The notes: generated by a model not told the origin, from the sequence alone. 36,400 bases of DNA from Dipetalonema caudispina (GCA_013365325.1 JABVXV010000475.1:1-36400), one strand, 5' to 3'; positions 13,520 to 27,853 are shown, counted from the stretch's first letter. Numbers and translations: made by a program.

Positions 13520-16500
13520 TTTTTTTGCTATGCTTTAAAAAATTATAATGCAAAAAGACAAAAGTTTCAGGAATTGGATTAATTATATCTTTTTTTCTTT
13601 GCAGATATTATTAGGATAATCATTGCATAATGAAAGTAGTGAAGAAAAAAAAAATCGAATTTCTTAGAAAATTTTTACAAGCAAAAAATTCTTTGTCTGC
13701 AGGAATTTGGAGGTAAACGAAAGAGGAGCCGATCATTGGATTCAACGACGACAACGACATTTGAAAACATTGACAAAACGTTGGTATCATTTGTGGATTC
13801 GATCCTTATCGGTACAATGTCGAATTGAACGTCAACTGGATCATCTTTACTCTGTATGTTTCATTTATTTAAATCCTATTAAATTATCGATAATAATACT
13901 TGAAGGATGGAAGTTGACTTATTGAAAGCAATAAACAATGCTTTTATTGATTGTTCAAAAAGTGCTTTAGGAGGATTAAAGCACTGATTGCTATTGATAT
14001 TACAGGGTAAAATGAATTTCGTCAACAATCAGAATAAATTGACTTTCTCAATTATTTAACTTTGCTTTATTGATTAACTCTTTTAGAAAATAAATTCCAA
14101 TAAATCACTATCGTATTTCAATCATTAAAAAAAGAAAAAAAAAATGGCAAAAAAGACTCTCTGAATCAATTTTTACCCATTCTTTTTGAATAATTTCAAA
14201 TTGCTAAAGTTTTTTGGAAATTTTAAAACGACCACTTTTTAAAAGTTCGTTTCAACTTTTTTTTTTTTGCCTTTTTTTTTAACGATATTTTTGAATACTT
14301 TTTACTATGCATGTAATGCTAATTACATGAAAGATCAGTTAATTCTATTAGCAATCTATCAATTATATATTAATGATAATATATCAAAAATAGCATATTA
14401 TTGAAAATATTAGTACATATGATAAACATCATATTTTATCAATAATTAGCATATTAAAATTAAAATATCATCATTTAGCATCAATTATATCGTGGTTTAT
14501 AAGGATAACAATAAGAAAGCAATAGAATACAATCCGGTTTTTATCCCTCCTCTCCGTATGTTGTCTACCATCCGTAACGTAAATATATATATATTGTTCC
14601 TTTTCATCAAATTGTCAACTTATACATACAACAGTATGTCTCATCCTCATTTCCATAACATTTTTGAATTGATTTTCACAAAAGGTACAATCATTTTATC
14701 GATTACCATCAAACTATTTCGTATTTTGACGAAAAACTTTTCCAATAAATAAATAGTTTCAATCAGATCATCTTTACAGCTCGCCTTTATTTTATACATT
14801 TTTCAATTTCTTTTCTTTTTCACAATGATAAATGAAAAAAGAATTGAATTTTCTTTCACTTTTCCTTTTTTTTTCCTTTTTTTGTTGTCCACAAAAAAAA
14901 TTGAAAGAAATTTTTGATTTTTTTTTTTTCATCAAAGCTTAAAATATGTTTAACAAATGCAATCTTTGTTTCTATTTAGTTTAAAAAATGTCCTATTTAG
15001 TTTAAAAAAAATGTATTATTTTTGTCACATTTTCCATATATCTTTTTCATCAACAATTCTATCAGTTATCTTTTTCAGCAATTATATTCCATTTAACATT
15101 AGTATGAATATGATTTGTACTATTGAAAATGCTCATACATTTTATTAAATTTAAAGAATTTTTGATATTTTGAATTAAAATTTCAATTCACAATATTTGA
15201 TTATTATTATTACTATCATTATTATTATTGTTATTATCATTATTACTATTACTATTATTATTATCATCATCATCATTATTATTATTACCACTATCATTAT
15301 CACTATTATTATCATTATTATTAATTATCCGGCTCAATGCAACGATGGCCTAATTTTGTAGAGAGTTTCCTCTAATCATCCTCATTTTAACCCAACTATT
15401 TCACTATATTATTTGTTAAGAATGTCGTTAATGCATGGATATATTATATCCTTTCTTTCATATTTTTTTTTTCTTCCAAACAAAATTTCATGGAATTTAT
15501 CAAATTTTGATCTTTTATTTCAATCATTCACTCAATCTAATTAATCTTCATACGCTGTTTTCTTTTTTTCCTACCAATTCAAGAAATCTTTCATCATTAA
15601 TTAACCTATTACTTAATATCTTAATAATTATTCATCAATTCCTGAAATCTATCTATTATCAATCACGATCATGAAATATCTTTGTTTTTTTTGCAAAATT
15701 TTTCATCTTACCTATATCTATCCTAATGTAACATTATGTACATTTCTTACATCTATTGTTATTCGTTACAAATAATAATGTTATAACAAATTTCAATTAA
15801 GGACATTTTAGCATGGTGACAACAATGAAATAAATGAATCAATCCTTTACAATTATTCCAAAATTTTCATTTACTAAGCCTAATACTTATCATTCATCTT
15901 TATTCAAATTTGCTCTTCTTACAATCCTTTTATTGCTAAATTCTTTACTTTACATTCATTATTATTACATTCTCTTGTCGTATAATAATTATTGATTTGT
16001 AGAAAATGCATTTTTTCATTTTTGAAACAATTAATTCAACAATTTAGTTATCTATTTCTAAAACTTTTTCTCTGATTAATAATTTGCTTAAAAATAATTC
16101 AAAAAAAAAAGCGACATTTGTCGCATACATATGGTAACAGATGTTTCCATCCATTTTGTTAATGCATCTTATTTTGCATTTGAATTAACACAAAAATTAA
16201 AAGATTTTTCTTTTTTTTTTGTTTTTTTCTTTTCCTTCCTTATTTTTGCTTATTTATATCAATGATTATAGCACTTTTTTTTTTCCTTGAATTTTTTTGT
16301 TTTAATGAAATGAACAAGTATAAATAGCACCAAATCAATACCATTCCTTTCTCTTATATTTTTGTCTTCAATTATATTTATATTTATTTTAATTACTAAT
16401 ATATACGAATATTATTTTCCATTTGTTCTTTTCACTTTGTTTTTCGTTTATTTTTGTAATAATTAGTAAATTCAACGAATAATAATGCAATCATTTGCTA

Positions 16501-19500
16501 TGCATTTTAATTTCTATTTAATTTTTAAATTGATCAATGATAAGTTTTATAGGATGATATTTTGCCGCATGTTTTATAGAAGATTTATTAAAATATTCTC
16601 GTAAGTTATTTTATCTTTGAAATAATTAAAATAAATATTTCTCTTCAATTTCTTTTTTCAAAATGATTTGAGAAAAACATTTTTTTTTTCTCAGTTTGTC
16701 TTCTATATTCAATTAAAAAATTGGCAAAGCACAAAAAGCAAAACATTTTTTGCATATTAGCAAACTAATCATCAATAAGTATGGAAATTTTTCAATAATT
16801 TTCAGCTTTCTTTTTTTTTTTACTCCTTTTCTCCTTTCATCGAAATTATTATATAAAAAAGTTTATCGATTATTTGCATTCTTTTATTAGAAAAAATTAT
16901 TAACAATCATTGTTTTTGCATATGATAAAATCAAAAATAAACAATAAAAATAATCGTTGTAACAACAAATATATCAGCAAATAATTATCATTGTAATATC
17001 GATGTAAGTAAATTTTACAGGTAATACAATACAACAACAATGTTGTAGGAAGCATTTACCTTATAAAACTGGTTTCTTTTTTTTTTTTTTTTTTTTGTAA
17101 GAAATAAAAATTTTTTCAATCGACACAAGTAAAAAAGTTGCTACTTTGTTAAATTGAGATTTGATTGTTGGTCTTAAAATTAGGAATGGGACAATGAAGC
17201 GACTTTTTGTTTGATAAAATATTCTTCCCATCTATGAGTTAAATGCTTACGAGTTGAAGGATTTTTTCCTTCTTTTTTTTTTTTTTTGTCTCATTGACCT
17301 CCGTTGGGATTTTATTGATAAATTATCATATCATATATTCTATCCATTATTTTCTCCTTTCTTTTTTAGTTTTTAAATTCAAATCGGATTAGACTAGTTT
17401 ATATTTGTTAAAACTTTATCATATATTCCTATAATATCTCACTAAAATATTACTTTATTTTTCCATTTATGATCGATTCAATTATTATTGGCTTAGTTGT
17501 TGGGAGAGAGAGAGAGAAAAAAAAAACAGATAAATTTGAAATTTGCAAAAAATACTTATCAAATAATAGATTTGTTTACGTTAAAAATGTACTTCCTGAA
17601 ATAAATTGGTACCATTTAATGATATAGCAATAAACCTTTAATTTTTTCCTTTTGAAAGACTTTTTATAATTATCAAATTTTTAATGTTAAACGTTTTCAC
17701 GGCTATTATTATTCCAATTCTCTCTTCCGTACATCTGTCCATCTACAAACATATTCATCTATTGGTCATAAATTAATTGATGTATCATTGATAGTATCCC
17801 TTCTGTTCTGTTCACAATTCTACATTAACCTTTTTATTAGTGAGCAGCGTAGCGTAACCTTTCCTATTTTTACGATAATCACTTTTACCATTTTACTATC
17901 TTCGTACTCTTATTTATTAGCTACATGAAAATGATTATTTCTAATTAATTTTTAATATTTTTTTATAATTTATTTGTTTATTTATTCATATTACCTTTAC
18001 TATCTTCCCATTCCTATTTATTAGTTTCATGAAAAGAGCAATTTTTTACTTAATTTGTTTATGCTTTTTAGTAATTTATTTATGCACTTTTTGTGAAAAT
18101 TTTCATGCGATATTTGACACTTTCAACATTTCTTCTGATATCAATCAGAATCATTTTGCTGTACTTATCTCTAGGAATTAATGAGATAATTTTGAGCAAT
18201 ATTTGTCGTTAATATTTATTTAACGGATAAATTATTTGAATTATCTGTATGGTAAATTTAATTTTGAAGTAATAAGAATTTAATTATTGATGAGCTTTTT
18301 ACAATTTTTCAAGTACTCTTCGCTGAAATTTGTTTACATTATGAGACATTTTAATGGCAATAAAATTAATAAACGTATATCGATTTTTTATAATTTCATT
18401 CATTTTGCTAGTTTTGAAATTTCAATTACTAACTTTCTTCCTTTCTTGATATAAATGTCATATTACAGCTCAATGAAATTTATTCATCACCGGATGATTT
18501 ATTAATTAATCATTCTTTAATTTAACACTTATTTTGTCATAATTGGCATAAATATTTTCGTTTGATGATGCAATTAAGAATTGAAAAATTCTTTTAAATG
18601 ATAACTTTTTATCTCGTATTTTCAAACTTTTAATAAAATCTTTTAGCTACCCGCCACTTTTTTTTTTTTTTTTTTTCTTCTTTTTCTCTCTCTTGTTAAA
18701 TTTTTTTTAAGAGAATACAGCTAAGTAAACAGTATGATTGTGATAAATATTACAAAGTAAATATACTAAAGAGATGCTGCTATCATCATCATTATCACTG
18801 ATATCATAACTTATTGACCTTATCGATGAATAAAACGTTTCCGTTGATTCTATGTTCGAAATATTTTTATCTTACTAAAAAAAAATCTCATATCAATAAA
18901 AATTTTCTTTCTTGTATGATACAGATGTTGTGCATCTATCGTATATATGTATCTTTTATTACGATTGGGTAATCATTTTTGGTAAAGATTAAATATATTT
19001 AATGATTTAAGGAAACAAAAGCTTGGATACATTCCTAACATAGGTTTAAATTTCATTTGTAATAGCAATAATTGTAATATACTTTAATTAACGAAGTATA
19101 ATAATGAGTAAGTATTGATAATATATAAAAGTAATGAATGATTCAAATGATGGATTCATTTTGCATATTCATTCTCTGAAATATTTTATCAATAGCGAAA
19201 AATATGAATTTCGTAACATAAAAATAAGAAATGAAGAGATGTAATGATAAGAATTTCGCTAGTTACTTTAGCATCTAACTAAATGTTATCGGATCATATT
19301 ACAGCTTATTGTTGATTAAGTAGTCTCTGAAATTTCAATATTAATATTTGATTGATCATTGATACTGTTTGTTGATAATGACCATGAGTTAGTTGATAAC
19401 AATAACAATGTGATGATGATAATAGTTTATAATAAACGATGAATGATAATGTTAGTAATAGCGATAAATAATAATCAGTGATGATAATAATAATAATATG

Positions 19501-22500
19501 ATTACTATATTGTTGTTATTGATGGTGTTGAAAGTAACAAATAATTAATACCTTACAAAGAAATGATTTATTAGCGAGAAGTGTGAGAATGTATTATTAT
19601 GTAAACAAAATATGTTGTTTATAAACTCTTCAAAGTAGTAAAAGGATAGAGAGAGGTAAGTCATCATAATATACTACTTAATATCACATGATCACATCAT
19701 TTTATGTTAACTTTCAACAATTGACAAATACATTTGTTGTATAAATCTACTTTCTGATAAGCTTATTTGTATCTCAATATTTATTTTATCGTATGCTAAT
19801 TTTGTTGCAATTTTTGGTTGCATTTATTTGAGATTGTTATGGTTCGATACTTTTTTAGGAAAGGAAGGAAATGGGTTAAAGGTTATATTTAGATAGTGTA
19901 AAATTAAGAGAACGAAAGATGAGAATGAGAAAAAAAAAAAAAACAAATCGGTGAAAATTTAAAAATATGTATATAAATAATGATTTTAAGGGTGAATAAA
20001 AAAATACGATAATGCAGAATTTTTTGTTTTTCTTTAAAATTTTAACAATGTTATATTTTGTAGAGTGATGGCGAAGCAGAGAGTGATCCGGAATTACGGG
20101 AACCACAGGTGAAACGGCGACGTCTTCATAGAATTGATAAAAAGTGGAAAGAATATGAGGAAACGGATGAATTAGGTCGAGGAAGTGACGAAGATATTAT
20201 ACCATTCGCTGAAGAGGAATACGAAAGCATCGATTGCAAGACGATGTCACAAACTGAGTTTGTATCAATTGTGACAAATATTCCGAAAATAATCTAATAC
20301 GAAAAACAAAAAAAAAAAAAAAACAATTTCATGAAATGCTGGACTATCTACTGTATAGGATCAAATTAATTAATTAATTGATTAATTGTTATTAATATTT
20401 CATCTTAACTGATTAAATGAATGGTACTATTAGTATTGTGAATAGTACTCATAAAAGAAATAAAAACTTACTAAATGAATAAATAAATAGAATGATTAAG
20501 TAAGCAAATAATGATAATATTGATTGAAAATGAAATGATTATTAAATTTAGGGAGGAAAATTTATGGAAAAATGATGACGAAATGAAATTAGATAAAACG
20601 ACATGTTCAACAGCAACAACACCAACAACAACAACAACAACAACAATAATAACCAAAAATAGCTGTGCAATAGCTTATCATTATTCTGATATTGAGAATT
20701 CATGGAATGATAAGACCAATAATTTGCAAGAAATAAATTCTCATTTATCGTAAGTTTTTTTTTTTTTTTTTTAATTCAATTATTGTAATCAAATAGTTTC
20801 ATCATTTACTTATGCCATTACCAATTTTAGGTTAATTTATTAATGTTTATTATGGAAATTATTAAAATCATCATCAATTTAGATGTTTCATCCATATCAA
20901 ATAGTTATATTTCTCATCCTTGACTGGAATTGATGTCATTTTTTTCTTTTTTTTTTTTTAGAAAATGATGGCAAACATTCTAGTAAACATATTTACAGCT
21001 TTTAGTTTCATAGAAATGGATAAAACCAAAAAATCGGATCAAAATTCTGGTCTTTCAGATCTGTATTTGAGTTCATCCTAGTATTATTTATACGTAAGAA
21101 CTTTTTGTGGGAGCATTGGAATCCTTTTAATTGGATCATTTCATTACTTATTGGTGGAGTTTGTTGAAAATACATCAAATGCTACAATAAATATTTAAGT
21201 TGTCTCTCTCCAACGGATATAGATGGACAACGACGACAACGAATGCAATACTCACCGGTGAAAAATTTCTACAAAACCGTACCACTGGATGAAACTGGTA
21301 AATGTTATCTAATGCACACCTCTACAACTTCGTAGTTATTACTGCTTGAGATATGATGATATTTGCAATACGATCAGTTAGCTAACACTTGAAATTAATG
21401 AGAATTTCACTAGTTGTTTTAATTAATTTTGATAATTAAATAACTGCATAATGAATATTCTGTCGACATTTTAATATTCATTAAAGTATGCAAATCTGAG
21501 ATGAAGTATTATAAATAGTTCTGATATCATTAATTTACTACAAGATTTTACCAGGAAAAATTAACCTTTTTGTTTTAAAAATTCCTTCAAATGAAGTAAA
21601 TTGGAAAGGGATAGTTTTTAAAATATTCGTGATCAAATAAATAAAATGTGACATATATTAAAGGAGCAACAGATACGGAAGTGCCACGAGTATCGATATC
21701 AGGTTGGCCTACTGGAAACATGGGTTATCCAACGGATATGCATGTGCTTACCGATTCCTTAATTGTGAATACGGAAGAAGAACCTGAAAGGGATTCTAAT
21801 GATGATATCAAGGTATTTTTAAAATTTCTCTCGTACAATTTATTGAAAAGAATATTCCGTCGAACATTTAGTGAAACATATTTGCAGGAGATATTATCGA
21901 TGTTAAATGATGATGAAAATGGTAATCCGAAATGGGAAACATTTGAACAACAACATGGTACTCAATGGCATGAATTTAAATGTGGCAAAACTCGTTATCA
22001 ATTATCTTTCAAGCGTAATTGGCTTCTTAGCTGTGTTGATAATAATGATAAGGTTTGGATGATTTATCAACTGATATTAAGTTTATTAATTTAATTGAAC
22101 ATTTCGTTACCAGTCTTTTTCTAGCTAATTTATATATGTTCATACTGATATGTAATTATGCTATCAGCAAGAGATACACCAAAATAGAAATAATGAATTA
22201 ACTTTAGAATTGATCTGATGATTTTTTCGATGATTTCTCATCATTTATTTGTAGCATTCTTGCGATGCATCCAGTGAGGAAAGCGATGATTTACCGACGG
22301 ATCTCAATCCGATTATTGAAGTTAAATCTACTACACCATCAGTTCTGGACATGAGATTATCATCCACTTTGAAACGACGACGCAAAGGTCGACTTAGCAC
22401 ATCCGATCGTTTTCCATCATTGATGAAAATATCCAATGGTACACTGGGACAAGTGGGTTTTATTGTAGCTTCTAGAGAGGAATAAATTGTGTTTCTTGTC

Positions 22501-25500
22501 TTGATCCTATTGCTTATCAGGAATTTTACTTCTCATAATTCTTTCTTGAACATTCTTTATTCAGATTCTTCTTATCCATCTCAATCCTGTTATTTCATTC
22601 AATCCGGATTCATGTTACTATTATTTATAACTTTTTTTTTTTTTTGATCTTTTTTATCCTTCTAATTAACCTTTCTGTTTCATTCTTATTTTTTCTCTTT
22701 TAAGATAACAATTTGTTTTTTAATTTCTTTTTTTTTTTTTCAAATTAACTCAATCTTTTTCTTTTCTATACTTTTCAAGTCTTTTACCTTTTCTAGGTAA
22801 ATTTTGCGAATGGATTGTGTACCAAATTCTCAGCACTTCAAATTGATAGTAATTTTAGGATATGGAAAATAGTATGTGTTCACAGATATGGTCCGAAATA
22901 CCTCATCTTGATGGTGCAACCGCATCATTAAGTTCAGTTCGCTTACCATCCGCGCACTATTTAGGAAGTACACTTCGTAACAAGCATCAGATGCGACGTA
23001 AATTACGTGCACGACGTCTTCCGCGATCTATGTCTGATGGCGAACATCTCGGAATGTGTATGGATGGTCAGTGCTTCTCTTCCTTATTATCACTTTTGAG
23101 TAAAATCTATCAGTAAATGATCTTAACTATAGATTGAAGTGAAAAAATGAAATGTCATTTTAATAGCTAAATTTTCTTGAAGGTAAAAGAAATGATTGTT
23201 AGAGAGTTAATTAATAAGATGATTGTCACATTCTTCAACTAATCACTTTTACATGGATAAAAGTTTACGCAAGAAATGAATTTATTTTTGCAGCATCAAT
23301 TCATTCAGCACCAGGTGCATCAATATCATACTGGAATGCTAACAGATGTCGTGATAGCGATACTACAGGACCAGATCAAAGTGATGCTCCACCATATGAA
23401 TGGGATGATTACAGAGTTAGTTGTAGAAATTTATGTCAATTAAATTTGATCGGCAGATACTTAGCCAATGACCACAGTAAAATTAAGATCAATTTAATGC
23501 TTATCGTCATCATCACACTTGCTTCATCTCTTTTCCAAAACTGTCTTAACTTTTAACCCTTATATAGGTAACGTCACATTACGATGATATTTGATATTCA
23601 TACTCATTATTAATTAAATGTAATATTATTTTTGGAATTTTAGAAGAATTAAATAATTTCCTCCAATAATTTACGCTCTCATATGAGATGATAAGAGTTA
23701 ATCGCTACTTTTTCCATTCATGAATAATAGAAATAGATAAATGTAGTAAATTGAAAAGTTGATAAATTCATTTACTTATATAGAATAATTGAAATTACAT
23801 ACTTCGAGAGGTTGTAATTGTAAGAAGAGATTGGTACTTATCAGGTAGTATTTTGGGTGAATTAAAATTGAGTTGATAACGTTTGATTTAACCCAATTAA
23901 TGCTTCTTGATATGAAGTTAATTTTTTTTAATATATGCAAGATGTATTAATTAATATTAATACATTTTAAATATATATATATATATTGATAATGTTTGCA
24001 ACTATTCAGTTAGAAAGTAAAATGAAACAATTAAATGAGCTATATAACTCTTTTTTTTTTTTTGTCCAAATCATATTTTCTAAAAATTTTAAATTACATA
24101 TAATATTTGCAAATTGCTAAATTTGATAAAACGATGACCTTAATTTGATAAATTAGGTTATCATTGCTCAAATATATTAATTAATTCTTGTTTTCCTCTC
24201 TTCTTCCATCTGTTCATTTCTATTCTTTCCTGTAAAAATATATCCCTTTTTTTTTTTTTCCAAATTTTCATTATCATTTTACTCCTGTAAAATCATATCA
24301 TATCATGATAGTATTGTAATACAAGGATGATAAAATAGATGGATAATTATATGCTTCTAAATGAATGAATGATAAAATTGTTTTATTTTTTTGTATAATT
24401 TAATTTGAGAATATATTTTAGCCACCAGCAAAAGTGGAAGATGAATGGGATGATGAGGATGATCGTGAAGATATATCGATACTAACCATTGAAGATGATT
24501 TTCATATGCAACTTGGTAGTTCACATTCTTCATTTCCTGCTCATTTATTACATTCATCTAATCATACAAATTACATTGCTGTAAGTTTCATTTTCTTTTT
24601 TACATCGATACTACTTTAATTTGTTCTTTCATTTAAATTATCACTAAATGTTGTAATGATAACAATAACTATTTATCTTTACTCTCATGGATTTTTTTTA
24701 CATAATTTTAATTTATTTCTAAACGATATCATCAATATCAATACTTCTACAATAATGCAACAATTCATTTACTGATTTATTCAAATTTATTTTTAATTGA
24801 TAATTTGGTATAGTAATGATATGAATGAGATAAATTTCAGATGATTATTTGTTAATTTTTATTTCAATTAATAATGATTAATTTGTAGGATAAAAAAAAG
24901 ACATCGATACGAGAAAAAGCACCACGACCCGTTGCTACCGTTACAGGAAAATGTATACGGAAACATTCGGTAAGTCCATCTGCTACATCCATTATGATTC
25001 CATGGATACAACCAATATTTCCTCATTGATTATTATGGTGTAATTAGCAAAAATCCACTAACAGTATATGTTGTAAAACAGTTGGATCGTTGCTAGGTAA
25101 TGATGCTATATATCGCTGATGATTGGTAGATGATAGGGGGAAAAAGGGATGAATGGGTTGGTTATCTTTCTCTTCTATTTGTCATCTCTTATCAAATATC
25201 AATCAAATGGGATTTTATGATCATGTATGGTTGCAGCAAATTTAATTTCAATTTTGAAATTGAATTTCATAAAAATATTATTTTTCAAATATTCTTGTTT
25301 TGCTTGTTGATAAGAAAAAGTTGAAATAGATAGGATCGAAGAGAAAATGATAGAAGTTTGGGAAAGAAATTCAACGATACCGTGTTTTTCTTTTTTAATG
25401 AAATCTTTAAAATTTGCATTGTTTTTTTTTTTATTCTAGCAATTTTATACGTTAAAATATCGTTGTAATGAATTACCGATTTTTTTTTAGCCTTCTATAA

Positions 25501-27819
25501 TTTCCGTTTTTTTTTTCGTTTTTTACTTCTTGTTGTATTATTTGGTTTTAACTTTTGTACTCGTATACTAATAGTTAATCATTTTCAGTCTGATGAAATT
25601 TCATTCTTTTCTTTCAGATGAAAAAAAAATTAAACATTTCATTTTTCTGTTTGAAATGGAAATTTTTATAGGATACAAGTGTTAATGATAAGTTGGAATT
25701 AGTGAAAGCAACGACAATACCGCTAACATATAAGCTGTTGAATTCATCGAAATCACGACATTTCTCCGAATCTGACTTGAATAATATTTTGACGGTAAAT
25801 AACAGTAACAGAAATCATAGTACCGAATGCATTCAATCATTTCCACTTCCAACTCTATCTCAACAATCACCACTGCCTGCTATTTTATCAAAAATTGAAA
25901 AATTTGCCTCCTCGCTCAAATTGATCCATCACGACGATAGTGGTTTCGATTCGTCATTCTCAACGCTATCATCGATTAGGTCATTGGGTGATGTCGTCAA
26001 CACTCTCAAAATATTCAATGTAATTTTTTTTCGTAATGTTAAATCTGAAAAAAACTCTAATCTGTACAAATGAAAAAAAAAACTTAGCATTTCTGAATAA
26101 AATGATTATGATGAGTGAAGAAGAGAGGCAGAGATTAGTTGAAGATTGAAAGTTGAAAATTCGACGATTATAGAAATGGATAGTTTTAAATCCTTGGAAA
26201 TTAAAATTTCTGGATAAGATTAATGATGGATTATTTACTTGGTGATTATCTATTATAGATTATAAATTTGTCGTAACATATATATATATATTTTTTTTTT
26301 AATACTATAATCTGTCTTTTACCTTTCTTTTTTATTACAGAAAAAAAGATTTTAAAAATGAAAAATTGTAAAGAAAAAAGATTTTCAGGATATTCATGAA
26401 CGGTTGCTAGAAGAGCAGGAGGAATTACAGAGTTTGTTAAGTTCGGATTCATTTTCTGGTGATTTATCGGGCTTATTAGGAGAATTTGAACCATTATGTC
26501 GGGGATACGAAGAAGCTGTGGAACGAGTGGAACAATTGATGACACAAATTGAAGCTATCCGAGATAAATGGAACGATTGGTCAGAAACACAACGAATCAT
26601 TCAAATGATGATGCGAACCATCGAGAATGACCTCGCTGATCTTCGTAAAGGAACTGATAACTCTGAGGTAAGTTGCTAATACTATAGCTTTTGATGAATT
26701 ATTTTATATATTTTTGAAGACAATACTGTCTTAATATATTTCTATCATAAACTTTCATCTGATCAGTAGATAGATTAGTTGCAAAAGCTTTTGTTAGTAC
26801 CATCGCTGGTTCAATTATTGAGAATAATGATAAGCTTCATGATCGAAAGTGAACATTTTTTCAGAAGTAAGATAAAGAATATTAAGTTTTATAATGAAAT
26901 TAAAAATTTTATTTTATCGTGATAACTGTATGATATGCTATGATATTATGATATCGTATGATATTATTCGGTTGTTGAATTGCATCAAACAGAGTTATTT
27001 CAAGTTTTTTTTTTTTCTGTTAAAAATTTGTACTTATGATTGTTGTTGTTTTTTTTTTTTTGTTGAATAACAAAGCTAACTGTCATAAATATTTTCATCT
27101 CATCAATATTTTCCAATTCAGCAGATCTGTTCCGAGTTGGAATTATGTCAGGAACGAATGAATCGGTTAGAAACAGCATGCAATTACCTGAGTTGTAATT
27201 TAGCATCACTTCATCATCGTTCCACCACTCAACCACCATCCATTGATTTCACTTCTGAATTAGCCCTATATTCTAATGCATTAGTACAATTGAAAACTAG
27301 GTTTGCTTCATTTTTAATTTGTTGTTTTTTCTCTTTTTTTTTTCATGAAAACATTAAATTTGAACTTGAAATTGAATATAGATTAAGTTGGAAAATTTGA
27401 AATTGAATAAATTATTTGATGGGAATATTTTCACAGAGAAATTTTTTGATTATTACAACCATTTAGATAATGAATTGTTGATTTATAATAATTTTTTTCT
27501 TCTTTTTTTTTTTATGAAAACATTAAATTTGAACTTGAAATTGAATATGGATTGAGTTGGAAAATTTAAAATTGAATAAATTATTTAATGGGAATATTTT
27601 CACAGAGAAATTTTTTGAATATTACAATCATTTAGATAATGAATTGTTGATTTACAATAATTTTTTTCTTTTTTTTTTATGAAAATATTAAATTTGAACT
27701 TGAAATTGAATATGGATTGAGTTGGAAAATTAAAATTGAATAAATTATTTAGTGGGAATATTTTCACAGAAAAATTCCTTGAATATTACAATTATTTAGA
27801 TAATGAATTGTTGATTTAT

Positions 27820-27853
<34 letters not shown>

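Larger units (their letters stand above)
20258..26388 (+). other. Introns of the compact 3' half (introns 7-17)
   Basis: Eleven introns of 75-1006 bp lie between the exons listed here. The largest are intron 14 (23416-24421) and intron 16 (24970-25671). They are AT-rich with poly-T tracts and I see no further exon I would call. In intron 8 a patch at 20961-21080 starts with two ATGs after a good acceptor but cannot be joined in frame. Confidence 0.6.

Noticed and set aside
20961..21080. Open + strand patch after a good acceptor (MMANILVNIF... ends SDLYLSSS) in intron 8
   Set aside because: Neither phase carried from exons 7 or 8 enters this frame, and it ends in TAG before the next donor. 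It could be an unused or terminal exon, but nothing supports it.
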